This document shows, one piece after another, positions 1 to 6,276 of a DNA stretch of 8,065 nucleotides (positions within the stretch are counted from its first letter, which is position 1; every line of letters starts with the position of its first letter). The translations under genes were made by a program, and so were the position numbers. The stretch comes from Candidatus Latescibacterota bacterium (GTDB lineage: Bacteria; Latescibacterota; MVCY01; DTYK01): the NCBI GenBank assembly GCA_012961925.1, contig DTYK01000321.1:1-8065 (forward strand). The letters run 5' to 3'. The notes below the pieces were generated by a model. That model had not been told where the DNA came from. It saw only the letters and a program-made list of their open reading frames with translations, and did no database searches.

Positions 1-1
1 A

Positions 2-1732
2 TGTAACGCCATGCTCTCCATCCATCGCGACTTTGACTACGGTGATGAACGCATCATCTCCCGCCACGGCAAGGTTGGGGGAGATCAGTTCATTGTGGGT
101 GATGTGGCTTATCGAATTGTAATTCTGCCCGAACTTCTTTCCATTCAGCGTGAGACCCTTGAGCTTCTGAGGGAGTTCATCACCAACGGCGGAAAGGTGA
201 TCTCTATAGGTAATCTTCCTGTGATGGTTGATGGTGTCCCTTCGCACGAGCCTGCAGAAATCCTTGACGGTGCACATCGGATCACCCTGCCTCCATGGCC
301 TTCAACCTTCAAGAAAGCGGGCAGGTTCGACCAGCCCAAGACCTGGATTGGAACCCGAATTGCCCTGAAGAAAGGGATGGACAGCATATCCGCGCCCTCG
401 ATTGAAGTCTTGGATAGAGAAGGTGTAGAGGTCGAGCATATCTGGTGTCACGGACGGGATCTGGGTGATGGGCGGCGACTGTTCTTCCTGGTCAATTTTA
501 GCAGGGAGAAAGCGGTGGACACCACGGTAAGGATGAGGGCGGCCGGTGTGGGAGTGGAGCAATGGGACGCTGGTACCGGCGAGGTTCACCTCATTCCAAG
601 CCGTCGGGATGGAGAATACGTGGTCGTGGATCTCACCTTTGAACCGATGCAGTCCTACCTCCTGGTGCTCGATCCTACTGCACCGAAAAGTGTCTCTTTA
701 CCTCCCGAGGTTGAGACCCTGGACACAGTTGAGCTTTCCGGGCCCTGGTCCGTGGAGCTCAGCGACCCCAATGCCCTCACCATCGACTGGTGTCGCTGGG
801 CAGTGGGAGGAGGCCGACTCAACGAGCCCCAACCGACCCTCAAGGTCTGGAGGGAATTAACCCGTCGCCTATGGGAACACCCCGAAGAGCATCCTGATCT
901 GGTGCTGGAGTATTCATTTCAAATCGACCCTAATGCTGCAATTAACCCGGGCAGCATAATGCTTGTGGTTGAGACTCCGCACGTTTTCTCCATTACTGTT
1001 AACAACCAGAGGGTGAGTTCGGAAGATGTGGGATGGTGGCGGGACATTGCCTTCAGGAAGATTCCGATTGGGAATTACCTGCAAAGCGGTACGAACACCA
1101 TCAGGCTGATAGGGAAGCTGGAGCCGCGCACGGAGATCGAGAGCGTTTACATCATAGGTGATTTCGGTGTGCGGAGCCTCTCCCCCTTTAAGGCAGGGGA
1201 CCGCCGCACCGTTCTCACAGAGGGGCCGTTCGTCCTCTGTGAAAGGCCTAAAACAATTCAGTCTGGTAACCTGGCCGGCGGTACCGACCTCACCTCGCAG
1301 GGGTACTGGTTCTATGCGGGGAATGCCAGGCTTACCCAGCAAGTAGACCTGCCAAAGGATTGGTTTGACAAAGGGGCAAAGAAACAAATACGGCTTGAGC
1401 TTGACCCGCCCAATGCAGCCCTGGTGCGTGCTGTGGTGAACGGAAGAGATGTCGGAGCCAAAGGCTGGAGGCCTTACCGCTTCGACGTAACCGAACTTAT
1501 TCAACCGGGCCGAAACCAGGTCACCTTAGAACTTTTCGGCAGTTGTCGGAATCTCTTAGGGCCTCATCATCACTGGCGCGGAGAAGTGCTTTACACCGGG
1601 CCGGCCTTCGGCTTCACCAAGAGCCCTGAGGAGGATGAACCAGAGGTCCCGGAAAACACCTGGGTGGATCGTTACTGCTTCCTGCAATTCGGACTCTCAG
1701 GAGTACCAAGATTCAGGTGTGTAGCCGGGTAG
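2..1732 (+). CDS. Large multidomain glycoside hydrolase, C-terminal part (5' end outside window)
   Basis: The reading frame is open to the left edge, so the ATG at 11 is probably internal and the catalytic N-terminal half lies outside. Counting from that ATG, residues about 5-75 (DFDYGDE, VVxxP-type strand ILPELLS, then REFITNGGKVISIG) look like the Rossmann-like domain that follows the barrel in GH106-like or beta-galactosidase-type enzymes. Residues about 145-225 (RLFFLVNFS, QWDAGTGEV, EPMQSYLLVL) match the small beta domain usual after it. From about 235 to 560 there are two beta-sandwich, GH2-like sugar-binding regions (LSGPWSVEL; later WFYAGNARLTQ, VNGRDVG, YRFDVTELI, GRNQVTLELFG). It probably removes a sugar such as rhamnose or galactose from plant or algal polysaccharide, but no catalytic residue is visible here, so substrate and GH number are inference. 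The coding frame is clean and ends with TAG just before the next remnant. Confidence 0.7.
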   Translation, partial: CNAMLSIHRDFDYGDERIISRHGKVGGDQFIVGDVAYRIVILPELLSIQRETLELLREFITNGGKVISIGNLPVMVDGVPSHEPAEILDGAHRITLPPWPSTFKKAGRFDQPKTWIGTRIALKKGMDSISAPSIEVLDREGVEVEHIWCHGRDLGDGRRLFFLVNFSREKAVDTTVRMRAAGVGVEQWDAGTGEVHLIPSRRDGEYVVVDLTFEPMQSYLLVLDPTAPKSVSLPPEVETLDTVELSGPWSVELSDPNALTIDWCRWAVGGGRLNEPQPTLKVWRELTRRLWEHPEEHPDLVLEYSFQIDPNAAINPGSIMLVVETPHVFSITVNNQRVSSEDVGWWRDIAFRKIPIGNYLQSGTNTIRLIGKLEPRTEIESVYIIGDFGVRSLSPFKAGDRRTVLTEGPFVLCERPKTIQSGNLAGGTDLTSQGYWFYAGNARLTQQVDLPKDWFDKGAKKQIRLELDPPNAALVRAVVNGRDVGAKGWRPYRFDVTELIQPGRNQVTLELFGSCRNLLGPHHHWRGEVLYTGPAFGFTKSPEEDEPEVPENTWVDRYCFLQFGLSGVPRFRCVAG

Positions 1733-1736
1733 TCTC

Positions 1737-1982
1737 ATGACCTTGATTATGTTTACCTTCATCGGTTTCGGTGATCCTCAGAACCACACCGAGGTATGTC
1801 GGCAGATCATTGACCGGGTTATAGAGGAGGAGGCGGACTTCTGCCTGATCTTGGGCGATCTTGTCAATGATGGGAACGACGCAGCTCTATGGGAGCGGGT
1901 CCGCCTGCTGTGTAGACCTCTGGAGGAGCGCTTCCCGATTTACCCGGTTCCCGGCAGCTTGCTGTGGACAAATTCATTTTGA
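1737..1982 (+). pseudogene. Calcineurin-like metallophosphoesterase, N-terminal remnant
   Basis: This 81-codon frame begins MTLIMFTFIGFGDPQ. An ATG at 1749, giving MFTFIGFGDPQ, is an equally good start. It shows the first two metal-binding blocks of the calcineurin-like phosphoesterase family: GDPQ (a D-x-H variant with Gln) and GDLVNDG. The strand leading to the third block, YPVPG, is present, but the expected Asn-His-Asp is replaced by SLLWTNSF and a stop. Family members usually run well beyond 200 residues, so about two thirds is missing, including later metal ligands, and the product cannot be an active phosphoesterase. It starts 4 bases after the glycoside hydrolase stop with no clear SD, which suggests former translational coupling. 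The loss at 1950-1960 looks like a deletion joining this gene to the start of the Nif3-like gene. Confidence 0.7.
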
Positions 1983-1991
1983 GGATTCTGT

Positions 1992-2705
1992 ATGAACGCA
2001 AACGACATCAGAGAACATCTTCTTTCTAAATCACCATGGCCGGATCGCAGTCACACGGTAGATACTGTAAAGGTCGGAGAGCCTTTACGAGAGGTTCACT
2101 CTATTGCAGTGGGATGGATGCCGACTATCGACAATTTACGGAGAGCCGTTGAATTGGGCTGCGAGCTTTTTGTGAGCCACGAGGCACTATTCTGGGATTG
2201 GATGGACCCAGTTGCTGATCAGCGTCTTCGGAGTGAAGAACCAGGGATGGTGGTTCTACGGGCGCATGATACCTGGGACAGGTGGCCAGAGATCGGTATT
2301 CGGGACTCATGGGCTAAGGGTTTGGGGTTCGCAAATCTCGTTGCAGAGGACAGTACACATTCACATGCAGTCTATGCCATTGAACAGAGGACCCTCATAG
2401 AACTGGCACGGCATATTGCAGGCAGGGTCAAAATCCTGGGGCAGGATAGCGTCCAGGTAATGGGTGATCCTTCTATGAAGGTGTCCAGGCCGTCGTTGGG
2501 CGCCGGCTGTGCAGGTCCCAACACGGACATGATTGAGTTAGGCTCGGATGTTCTAACTGTTGATTCCCGAGGAAGGGGTGAAGAACAATTATATCCTTGG
2601 ACGAGAGCAAAAGCTGACCGAAGTAGACAAAAGGGACGGGCATGTAACTCTCCTCTGGAGCAATCTGGAGGCTCCCTATGCCACTTACCCGTACCGCTTG
2701 TGTAA
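1992..2705 (+). pseudogene. Nif3-like (GTP cyclohydrolase I type 2 homologue) protein, C-terminally truncated and fused to foreign frame
   Basis: The start is ATG 1992 with GAGG at 1981-1984 overlapping the upstream stop. Residues 1 to about 189 read as a Nif3/YbgI-type dinuclear-metal protein (PF01784 family): the metal-binding His63 in VSHEALFW, the block RAHDTWDRWPEIGI, and GDPSMKVSRPSLGAGCAG near residues 157-174. Homology stops at about residue 189 (MIELGSDVLTV, near base 2559), where the family would continue into the last strand, helix and conserved C-terminal metal site. The last 48 residues are low-complexity, basic and unlike the family; they are the out-of-frame reading of the downstream glycosidase remnant. 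Nif3 proteins form hexameric toroids whose biochemical role is poorly settled. Without the C-terminus this copy is probably inactive. The N-terminal identification is fairly secure; broken status follows from the frame-changing join. Confidence 0.72.
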
Positions 2706-3138
2706 GTATCCGTCCTGGGACATGCCAATGCAGTGGATAGATCTCTATAATGACACGGAGGGATTCTACATAGGTTCCCATGACGAGACCTGTGAAACAA
2801 AGTGGTTCTTCTTCGAGCTTCGCCCCTGCTTGAGCAGTCATGCCTCAACTGATTGGCCGATCCCAGAAGAGACTGGAAAGGATAGACCCATCGGATTAGT
2901 GTTTAGTGTGGTGCGTCTGCCCTATATAGAAGGGGGAAAGAATTGGACGTCCTCTCCTGTGGTCTACCGCTTTCACCGCGGTGATTGGCACAGCGGTGCT
3001 GAGCGCTATCGCAGGTGGACAGCTACCCGGCTCAAATTTCCCCCGAAACCTCCCTGGGTCAGAGATTGTCACAGTTGGATGACCACAACCTTCCATTTTC
3101 CTGACAATTCCGTACAGAAACATAAGAATTATGCTTGA
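2560..3138 (+). pseudogene. DUF6259-like glycosidase, internal fragment
   Basis: This 192-codon frame has no credible start of its own: it opens at a TTG just after an in-frame TAA (2554-2556), immediately past the Nif3 break. Its content is clearly protein-like: LWSNLEAPYATYPY, then DLYNDTEGFYIGSHDETCETKWF, VVRLPYIEGGKNWTSSP, and HRGDWHSGAERYRRWTATR. That order (an IGSHD strand, then a W-x-SGAExYRRW helix just before the catalytic barrel) resembles the junction between the N-terminal beta domain and the barrel in DUF6259-type glycoside hydrolases. I recognise this from memory and could not search. The frame runs out after PWVRDCHSWMTTTF, where the barrel should begin, so no catalytic residue is retained. 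The sequence before about residue 20 and after about 180 does not look conserved. It is an internal piece with both ends lost. Confidence 0.55.
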
Positions 3139-3253
3139 TACCAAGCAGCATGAGGGGACGATCTACCGTCCCTTCGCACCTGCTCAGCATGTATCGCTGA
3201 ATAATGAATTGACAGTTAACAAGAGGGGTCTGGTTATCTTTGTCCAGAAGTGA
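3083..3253 (+). pseudogene. Unrecognised C-terminal protein fragment
   Basis: A third frame takes over inside the end of the previous remnant. It opens after TGA 3080-3082 and ends at TGA 3251-3253. An internal ATG at 3131 would give 40 codons without an SD. The part that looks like protein reads MLDTKQHEGTIYRPF, then APAQHVSLNNEL, then TVNKRGLVIFVQK: alternating hydrophobic strands ending in a strand right at the stop, as expected for the last beta-strands of a larger protein. I do not recognise the family. It could be the end of another carbohydrate enzyme or a binding module. It overlaps the first bases of the GH51-like remnant by four bases, so this junction is either a real compact join or chance. 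Confidence 0.35.
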
Positions 3254-3477
3254 GAGGCCGAGCAGACCGAACCTTATGTCTGGGGGTGCTGAATAGGCAC
3301 CTTGACCAAGCGATTGAGTGTCAGATTGAACTGCGAGGTTTCTCTCCGAAGCCTGGAGCCAAAGCGTTTGAACTGAACGGCCCGGATGTGATGGCCGAGA
3401 ACAAGATGGGGGAGCCGGAAACAGTTAAGGTGATCGAGGCCGCTTCGCCTAAGACGGCCGAGACATTTACCCGTTAG
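3250..3477 (+). pseudogene. GH51-like alpha-L-arabinofuranosidase, C-terminal remnant
   Basis: This 75-codon frame opens with a GTG that lacks a convincing SD. The conserved part starts around residue 6. RTLCLGVLNRHLDQAIECQI, then ELRGFSPKPGAKAFELNG, then PDVMAENKMGEPETVKVIE matches the C-terminal beta-sandwich domain that follows the barrel in GH51 arabinofuranosidases, where a leucine-rich strand precedes the VLNRH turn and a NGPDxxAEN loop follows. The catalytic acid/base and nucleophile glutamates are in the lost barrel, so the piece is inactive. Its last dozen residues (ASPKTAETFTR) do not match the usual aromatic-rich ending, so a frameshift or second break near 3440-3450 is likely. The stop codon lies in the left arm of the inverted repeat at 3470-3496. 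This is family recognition from memory, without alignment. Confidence 0.55.
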
Positions 3478-3500
3478 GTAGGAGGCATCTAACGGGGTTT
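3470..3500 (+). terminator. Inverted repeat after the GH51-like remnant, possible weak terminator
   Basis: CCCGTTAG (3470-3477) and CTAACGGG (3489-3496) are perfect complements. A G-T and a T-A pair can extend the stem to 10, leaving a loop AGGAGGC that contains an SD-like AGGAGG. Only GTTT follows, so intrinsic termination would be weak. The left arm contains the stop codon of the remnant. It separates the debris region from the likely promoter of the next gene, which favours a terminator-like role. Confidence 0.4.
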
Positions 3501-3546
3501 ACATACGTATTTCCTGCTCATTCTGCTACTGTAATTGAAATAAAGA

Positions 3547-3552
3547 TATAAT
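3547..3552 (+). promoter_or_regulatory. Candidate sigma-70-type -10 box (TATAAT)
   Basis: A perfect TATAAT sits in an AT-rich stretch 64 bases before the ATG at 3616. No good -35 lies at the ideal distance; the nearest, TTCTGC at 3521-3526, would have a 20-base spacer. Position supports it: it follows the inverted repeat at 3470-3496 and precedes the leader hairpin. A transcript from it would begin near 3559 and carry the 3616 and 4753 genes. Confidence 0.4.
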
Positions 3553-3570
3553 GTTGGTACGGGATCGTAA

Positions 3571-3607
3571 CAGAAGCCGCTTGGTTTTCCAGAGCGGCGT
3601 CTGGAGG
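3571..3607 (+). promoter_or_regulatory. Leader hairpin abutting the Shine-Dalgarno of the PhnA-like gene
   Basis: CAGAAGCCGCT (3571-3581) pairs with AGCGGCGTCTG (3593-3603) with one mismatch. Inside it TGG (3582-3584) pairs with CCA (3589-3591) around a TTTT loop, with one bulged G. The last stem base, G3603, is the first base of the SD GGAGG (3603-3607), which lies 8 bases before ATG 3616. There is no U-tract, so it is not an intrinsic terminator. Placement suggests an influence on ribosome access or mRNA stability; the regulator, if any, is unknown. Confidence 0.5.
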
Positions 3608-3615
3608 ATTATTAA

Positions 3616-4701
3616 ATGAGGAAGATTCTTATCATCTGTGTTGATGGCCTTGGACTGGAATATCTCGAAATGGCTCCTACTCCGAACATCGATCGAATAG
3701 CAAAGGAGGGGTCTTTTGTTATCGGACAAGGCGTGATTCCTTCGGTCACCAATGTGAACAACGTTTCCATCATAACCGGGGCACCTCCTCGAATCCATGG
3801 GATCACGTCGAATTACTGGGTGGACAGGACTACGGGAGAGGGGTGCTACATGGAATCCCCGGATTTTCTTTGCCGTTCAACCGTTCTGCAACGTGCAAAG
3901 AGCGTGGGCATGTCCACTGCGCTTCTGACCTCAAAGAAGAAGCTCCAGGGGCTTTTAGATGCCGGGGCTGATTACTCCCTCTCCGCCGAGGAGCCGGACG
4001 AAGGGACGATCCACAAGATCGGACCCAAACAGGACATCTACTCCTCTGAGATTAACCTGTGGCTTTTCAAGGCGCTCAAGCTCACCTTGAAGGAGAGAAA
4101 TCCTGACGTGGTGTATTGTTCAACCACCGACTGGACGATGCACAAGTATGCTCCTCATGAGGACGAATCTTTCAGACATATTCAGGGTATAGATTCCCTA
4201 TTGGGCCAGATTCTCGATGAGAATCCGGATCGGGAGGTCTACCTGACCGCTGATCACGGGATGTCAGCGAAGAGCCGGGGTATTGACGTGAGAAGACTTT
4301 TGAGATCTGAAGGGATTGAGGCGCAAGTTATCCCCATCATCAAGGACCGTTACGAAGCCCATCACCAGAATCTGGGCGGGGCAGTGTATGTCTATCTGGG
4401 AAAGCCGGAACTTATCCAGGAAACACTGGATGTTTTGCAGGGCTTTTCGGGCATCGAGGCGGTTTACCCCCGGGAGGAGGCAGCGGAAAAGTTTGAACTC
4501 ATGGCGGATCGCATCGGAGACCTTTTCGTGCTCGGGGACAAAGATGTGGTCTTTGGAAACTTTGAGGCTATCGAAGTGCCAGTGAAGGTCCGGACACACG
4601 GGTCACGTCATGAAAGTGTTGTGCCCATCATTACATATGGAAGCAAAATGAAGGGAGACTACCAGAGAAATCTTGATCTGGTGGCCCGACTGGAAATATA
4701 G
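3616..4701 (+). CDS. Phosphonoacetate hydrolase-like enzyme (alkaline phosphatase superfamily)
   Basis: The start is ATG 3616 with GGAGG 8 bases upstream; the 361 residues are a shade shorter than characterised PhnA proteins. The full two-metal alkaline-phosphatase-superfamily site can be placed: Asp10 (CVDGLG), candidate nucleophile Thr45 (SVTNVNN), Asp172 and His176 (TTDWTMHKY), Asp213-His214 (TADHGM) and His328 (RTHGSRHES). TSKKKLQGLL (from residue 105) falls where PhnA has substrate-binding lysines, so Lys107 and Lys109 are candidates. Zinc PhnA cleaves phosphonoacetate to acetate and phosphate. Nucleotide pyrophosphatases and other phosphodiesterases share the metal site, so the substrate is uncertain. 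No signal peptide is seen, so it is probably cytoplasmic. No phosphonate transport or regulatory gene is nearby; the neighbours are sugar genes. Probably co-transcribed with the isomerase gene 51 bases downstream, with no terminator visible between them. Fold assignment is secure, substrate moderate. Confidence 0.82.
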   Translation: MRKILIICVDGLGLEYLEMAPTPNIDRIAKEGSFVIGQGVIPSVTNVNNVSIITGAPPRIHGITSNYWVDRTTGEGCYMESPDFLCRSTVLQRAKSVGMSTALLTSKKKLQGLLDAGADYSLSAEEPDEGTIHKIGPKQDIYSSEINLWLFKALKLTLKERNPDVVYCSTTDWTMHKYAPHEDESFRHIQGIDSLLGQILDENPDREVYLTADHGMSAKSRGIDVRRLLRSEGIEAQVIPIIKDRYEAHHQNLGGAVYVYLGKPELIQETLDVLQGFSGIEAVYPREEAAEKFELMADRIGDLFVLGDKDVVFGNFEAIEVPVKVRTHGSRHESVVPIITYGSKMKGDYQRNLDLVARLEI

Positions 4702-4752
4702 AACCAGAAAACCAAATTACAGAAGAGGCTAAAGATGTTTGGAGAGAGAAGG

Positions 4753-5574
4753 ATGGAGATTGGGATATCCACCTACCTGTATCACGACGCAGACCTTCTA
4801 AAAGGTCTGGAGAAACTCAGTTGCCTGGGTTATAGATTTATAGAGATCAATCCCCACGGTTCATCGTATCTATCCTCCAAGAAAGATGTGGCTGAGGTAG
4901 CCAAATATGCGGGCTCATTAGGGCTCACGGTCAATTCAATTCACTTGGGCAATTGCCCCAATGATATCGGGAGTTCAGATCCGAAAGAGAGGCAGAAGGG
5001 AATAGAATGGATAGAGAGAAATCTGGATCTTTACCAGGTTTTCCAACCTAAGTATTTGGGGATACATCGACCAGGGCTTTGGGAAGATCTCTCTGATCCT
5101 GAGCACTTCAAGAAGGTCACTGGGTGGGCCATAGAGTCTGTCACAGAGGTAGCCAAGTTTTCGCGGGAGAGAGGATTGAAGCTGGAGGTGGAGACCTCAG
5201 GAGGATATGGTGATGTGAAGACCCTCAGGGAGATTGTTGCTCCCTTTCCGAAGGACGAGGTGGGAATCTTAGTGGATACAGGGCATTGTTGGAGATCGAG
5301 AGGAGGGACAGGGGATCCGGCTCTTAAAATCAGGGAGGCAGACGATCGTCTATTCGGTGTGCATATTCATGATAATCACCGGGCTGAGGATGAACACCTC
5401 GTCCCCGGAGAGGGCACGATAGACTGGTCCAGTGTGCTTGAGGCGCTAAAAGATGTTGGCTATGAGGATATTTTCACGCTCGAGTGTGCTAATTCAACAA
5501 CAACCCAAGATAGAGATACTATAGCTCTTCTGGCGAAACAGGCAGCCGAGAGGCTGCTGGCTGCTCGAGATTAG
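4753..5574 (+). CDS. Sugar phosphate isomerase/epimerase (xylose isomerase-like TIM barrel)
   Basis: I chose ATG 4753 (SD GGAGAG, 4741-4746) because it gives the family's usual opening MEIGISTYLY. ATG 4735, with its own GAGG (4725-4728), would add six residues (MFGERR) and cannot be excluded. The 273 residues match the usual length of AP-endonuclease-2/xylose-isomerase-like barrels (PF01261). Numbered from 4753, the expected metal ligands are visible at strand ends: Glu147 (EVETSG), Asp175 and His178 (VDTGHC), His204/His206 (HIHDNH) and Glu244 (LECANS). HLVPGEGTIDW is the loop that follows the His strand. Such enzymes interconvert ketoses, inosose or keto-sugar acids; specificity cannot be read from sequence. 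It sits 51 bases after the PhnA-like gene, probably in one operon, and fits with processing sugars released by the nearby glycosidases. No signal peptide: cytoplasmic. Confidence 0.85.
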   Translation: MEIGISTYLYHDADLLKGLEKLSCLGYRFIEINPHGSSYLSSKKDVAEVAKYAGSLGLTVNSIHLGNCPNDIGSSDPKERQKGIEWIERNLDLYQVFQPKYLGIHRPGLWEDLSDPEHFKKVTGWAIESVTEVAKFSRERGLKLEVETSGGYGDVKTLREIVAPFPKDEVGILVDTGHCWRSRGGTGDPALKIREADDRLFGVHIHDNHRAEDEHLVPGEGTIDWSSVLEALKDVGYEDIFTLECANSTTTQDRDTIALLAKQAAERLLAARD

Positions 5575-5823
5575 TATTGGGAATCTGCATGATGAAACTC
5601 CTACGTGCGGATCTGGTCTATGTTTTGATAGCTATGAAAAGTCAAGCCCTGTATTGAAGATCGACTAACAGCAGGAGAGAAAGATGACCCAGAAGGGCAC
5701 ACCTACTAAGCATCCATTATGCTGGGAGGTTTGAAGACGACGCCGGACTAGGATTCGGGCTCTGGATAGTCCTCCTACTGAAATAGCTGTGTAGCTGCAT
5801 TCCACAACCAGAGGAGGCGAAAG
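5575..5823 (+). other. Intergenic stretch with abortive small ORFs
   Basis: No gene-length frame exists here on either strand. It holds a 22-codon ORF (5589-5657, hydrophobic, beginning MMKLLRADLVYVLIAMK, without a good SD), the 16-codon ORF with an SD described separately, and a small inverted repeat (GGACTA 5745-5750, TAGTCC 5767-5772). GAGGAGG at 5811-5817 is the SD of the truncated isomerase. I see no -10/-35 pair and no U-tract terminator. The stretch is best read as degraded gene remains or a leader region. Confidence 0.5.
5684..5734 (+). pseudogene. 16-codon ORF with a strong Shine-Dalgarno, possible gene-start relic
   Basis: AGGAGAG (5673-5679) sits 4 bases before ATG 5684 and the frame reads MTQKGTPTKHPLCWEV before TGA. 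The translation signal is as good as those of the intact genes, yet the product is too short to be an enzyme and shows no leader-peptide features such as repeated regulatory codons or a following attenuator. It may be the surviving start of a deleted gene, like the truncated starts at 1737 and 5824. Chance is a real alternative. Confidence 0.25.
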
Positions 5824-6180
5824 ATGAAGTTAGGATTCTCAACCGAATACTCGCAGGAAAGGATGGAGTTTGCTGGCAAAGAAGGGTTTGACTGTATCTC
5901 TCTTGCCGATGGAGGACCTGGAGCCGAATTTGATGTGATGTCCATTACAGAGGATAAGATTAAAGAAATAAAAGAAATAGCCGATCGCAACAACATTGCG
6001 ATCACGGCTGTGGCATACTACACCCACCACACCGAGGAGGAACGGATTGAAAGGTTCCGAAGGACGATCCAGGTGGGGGCGAAGGTAGCCGCAACACTTG
6101 CAAACGGAGCTCCTGACGTCAAGCCAGAGGAAAACTTTCCTGTAGTCAGGAAGGTTTTTTCGGAATATACAATATTCTAA
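5824..6180 (+). pseudogene. Second sugar phosphate isomerase/epimerase, N-terminal remnant
   Basis: GAGGAGG (5811-5817) six bases before ATG 5824 marks a genuine gene start. The 118 residues open MKLGFSTEYSQ and continue EFAGKEGFDCISLADGG, KIKEIKEIADRNNIAIT and VGAKVAATLANG: the first three or so strand-helix units of a xylose-isomerase-like barrel, including the surface helix with acidic repeats. Sequence breaks off after VFSEYT, where the family continues with a helix and the first metal-binding Glu strand. All metal ligands (Glu, Asp, His, Glu) are missing, so it cannot be active. Full-length relatives are about 270 residues. Similarity to the intact copy at 4753 is at family level only, so this is not a recent duplicate. 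The stop codon overlaps the first bases of the inverted repeat at 6179-6276, which probably marks the breakpoint. Confidence 0.72.
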
Positions 6181-6276
6181 CCGCAAAGAGCCCGGAGAAG
6201 GCGCAAAGGCCGCCAAGAGATCTTCCTCCATTTATTATTTTGCGTTCTCTGGGCCTACTTTGCGAACCTTGCGGTT
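6179..6276. repeat. CGCAAAG-type imperfect inverted repeat, possible small non-autonomous mobile element
   Basis: The element has perfect 8-base terminal arms AACCGCAA (6179-6186) and TTGCGGTT (6269-6276). An inner 7-base pair follows, CGCAAAG (6202-6208) with CTTTGCG (6258-6264), and a further TTTTGCG occurs at 6238-6244. The whole 98 bases can fold into an interrupted hairpin with an AT-rich centre (6228-6239). CGCAAAG-rich palindromes ending in ACCGCAA are familiar to me as dispersed intergenic repeats of environmental bacterial genomes, but I cannot search here. It starts inside the stop codon of the truncated isomerase and ends 5 bases before the SD of the transglutaminase-like gene. No target-site duplication is obvious. 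Confidence 0.6.

Noticed and set aside
914..1504. 196-residue open frame on the minus strand inside the first glycoside hydrolase
   Set aside because: It mirrors strong coding sequence on the + strand, is rich in Pro, Arg and His without domain character, and has no SD; the + strand frame explains the region.
2372..2848. 158- and 122-residue minus-strand frames across the Nif3/glycosidase join
   Set aside because: Composition (many Cys, Arg, Ser) is that of antisense shadow. They cross the join only because both flanking pieces shadow the same strand.
3535..3540. TTGAAA as a -35 box for the TATAAT at 3547
   Set aside because: The spacer would be only six bases, far too short for a sigma-70 promoter.
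3571..3603. Intrinsic terminator
   Set aside because: The stem is strong but is followed by GGAGG and the gene start rather than a U-run.
5589..5657. 22-codon ORF as a leader peptide
   Set aside because: No convincing SD and no attenuator-type hairpins after it; too short to support from sequence alone.
5745..5772. GGACTA/TAGTCC inverted repeat as an operator
   Set aside because: Only six-base arms 16 bases apart and no promoter nearby; easily due to chance.
5839..6231. 130-residue minus-strand frame over the truncated isomerase and part of the repeat
   Set aside because: Antisense of a clear N-terminal coding region with an SD on the + strand; the FFYFFN-rich composition reflects AAAGAAATA runs read backwards.
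6179..6276. CRISPR repeat or tRNA-like structure
   Set aside because: The CGCAAAG units are irregularly spaced and inverted, with no direct repeat-spacer pattern and no cloverleaf or CCA-type end.
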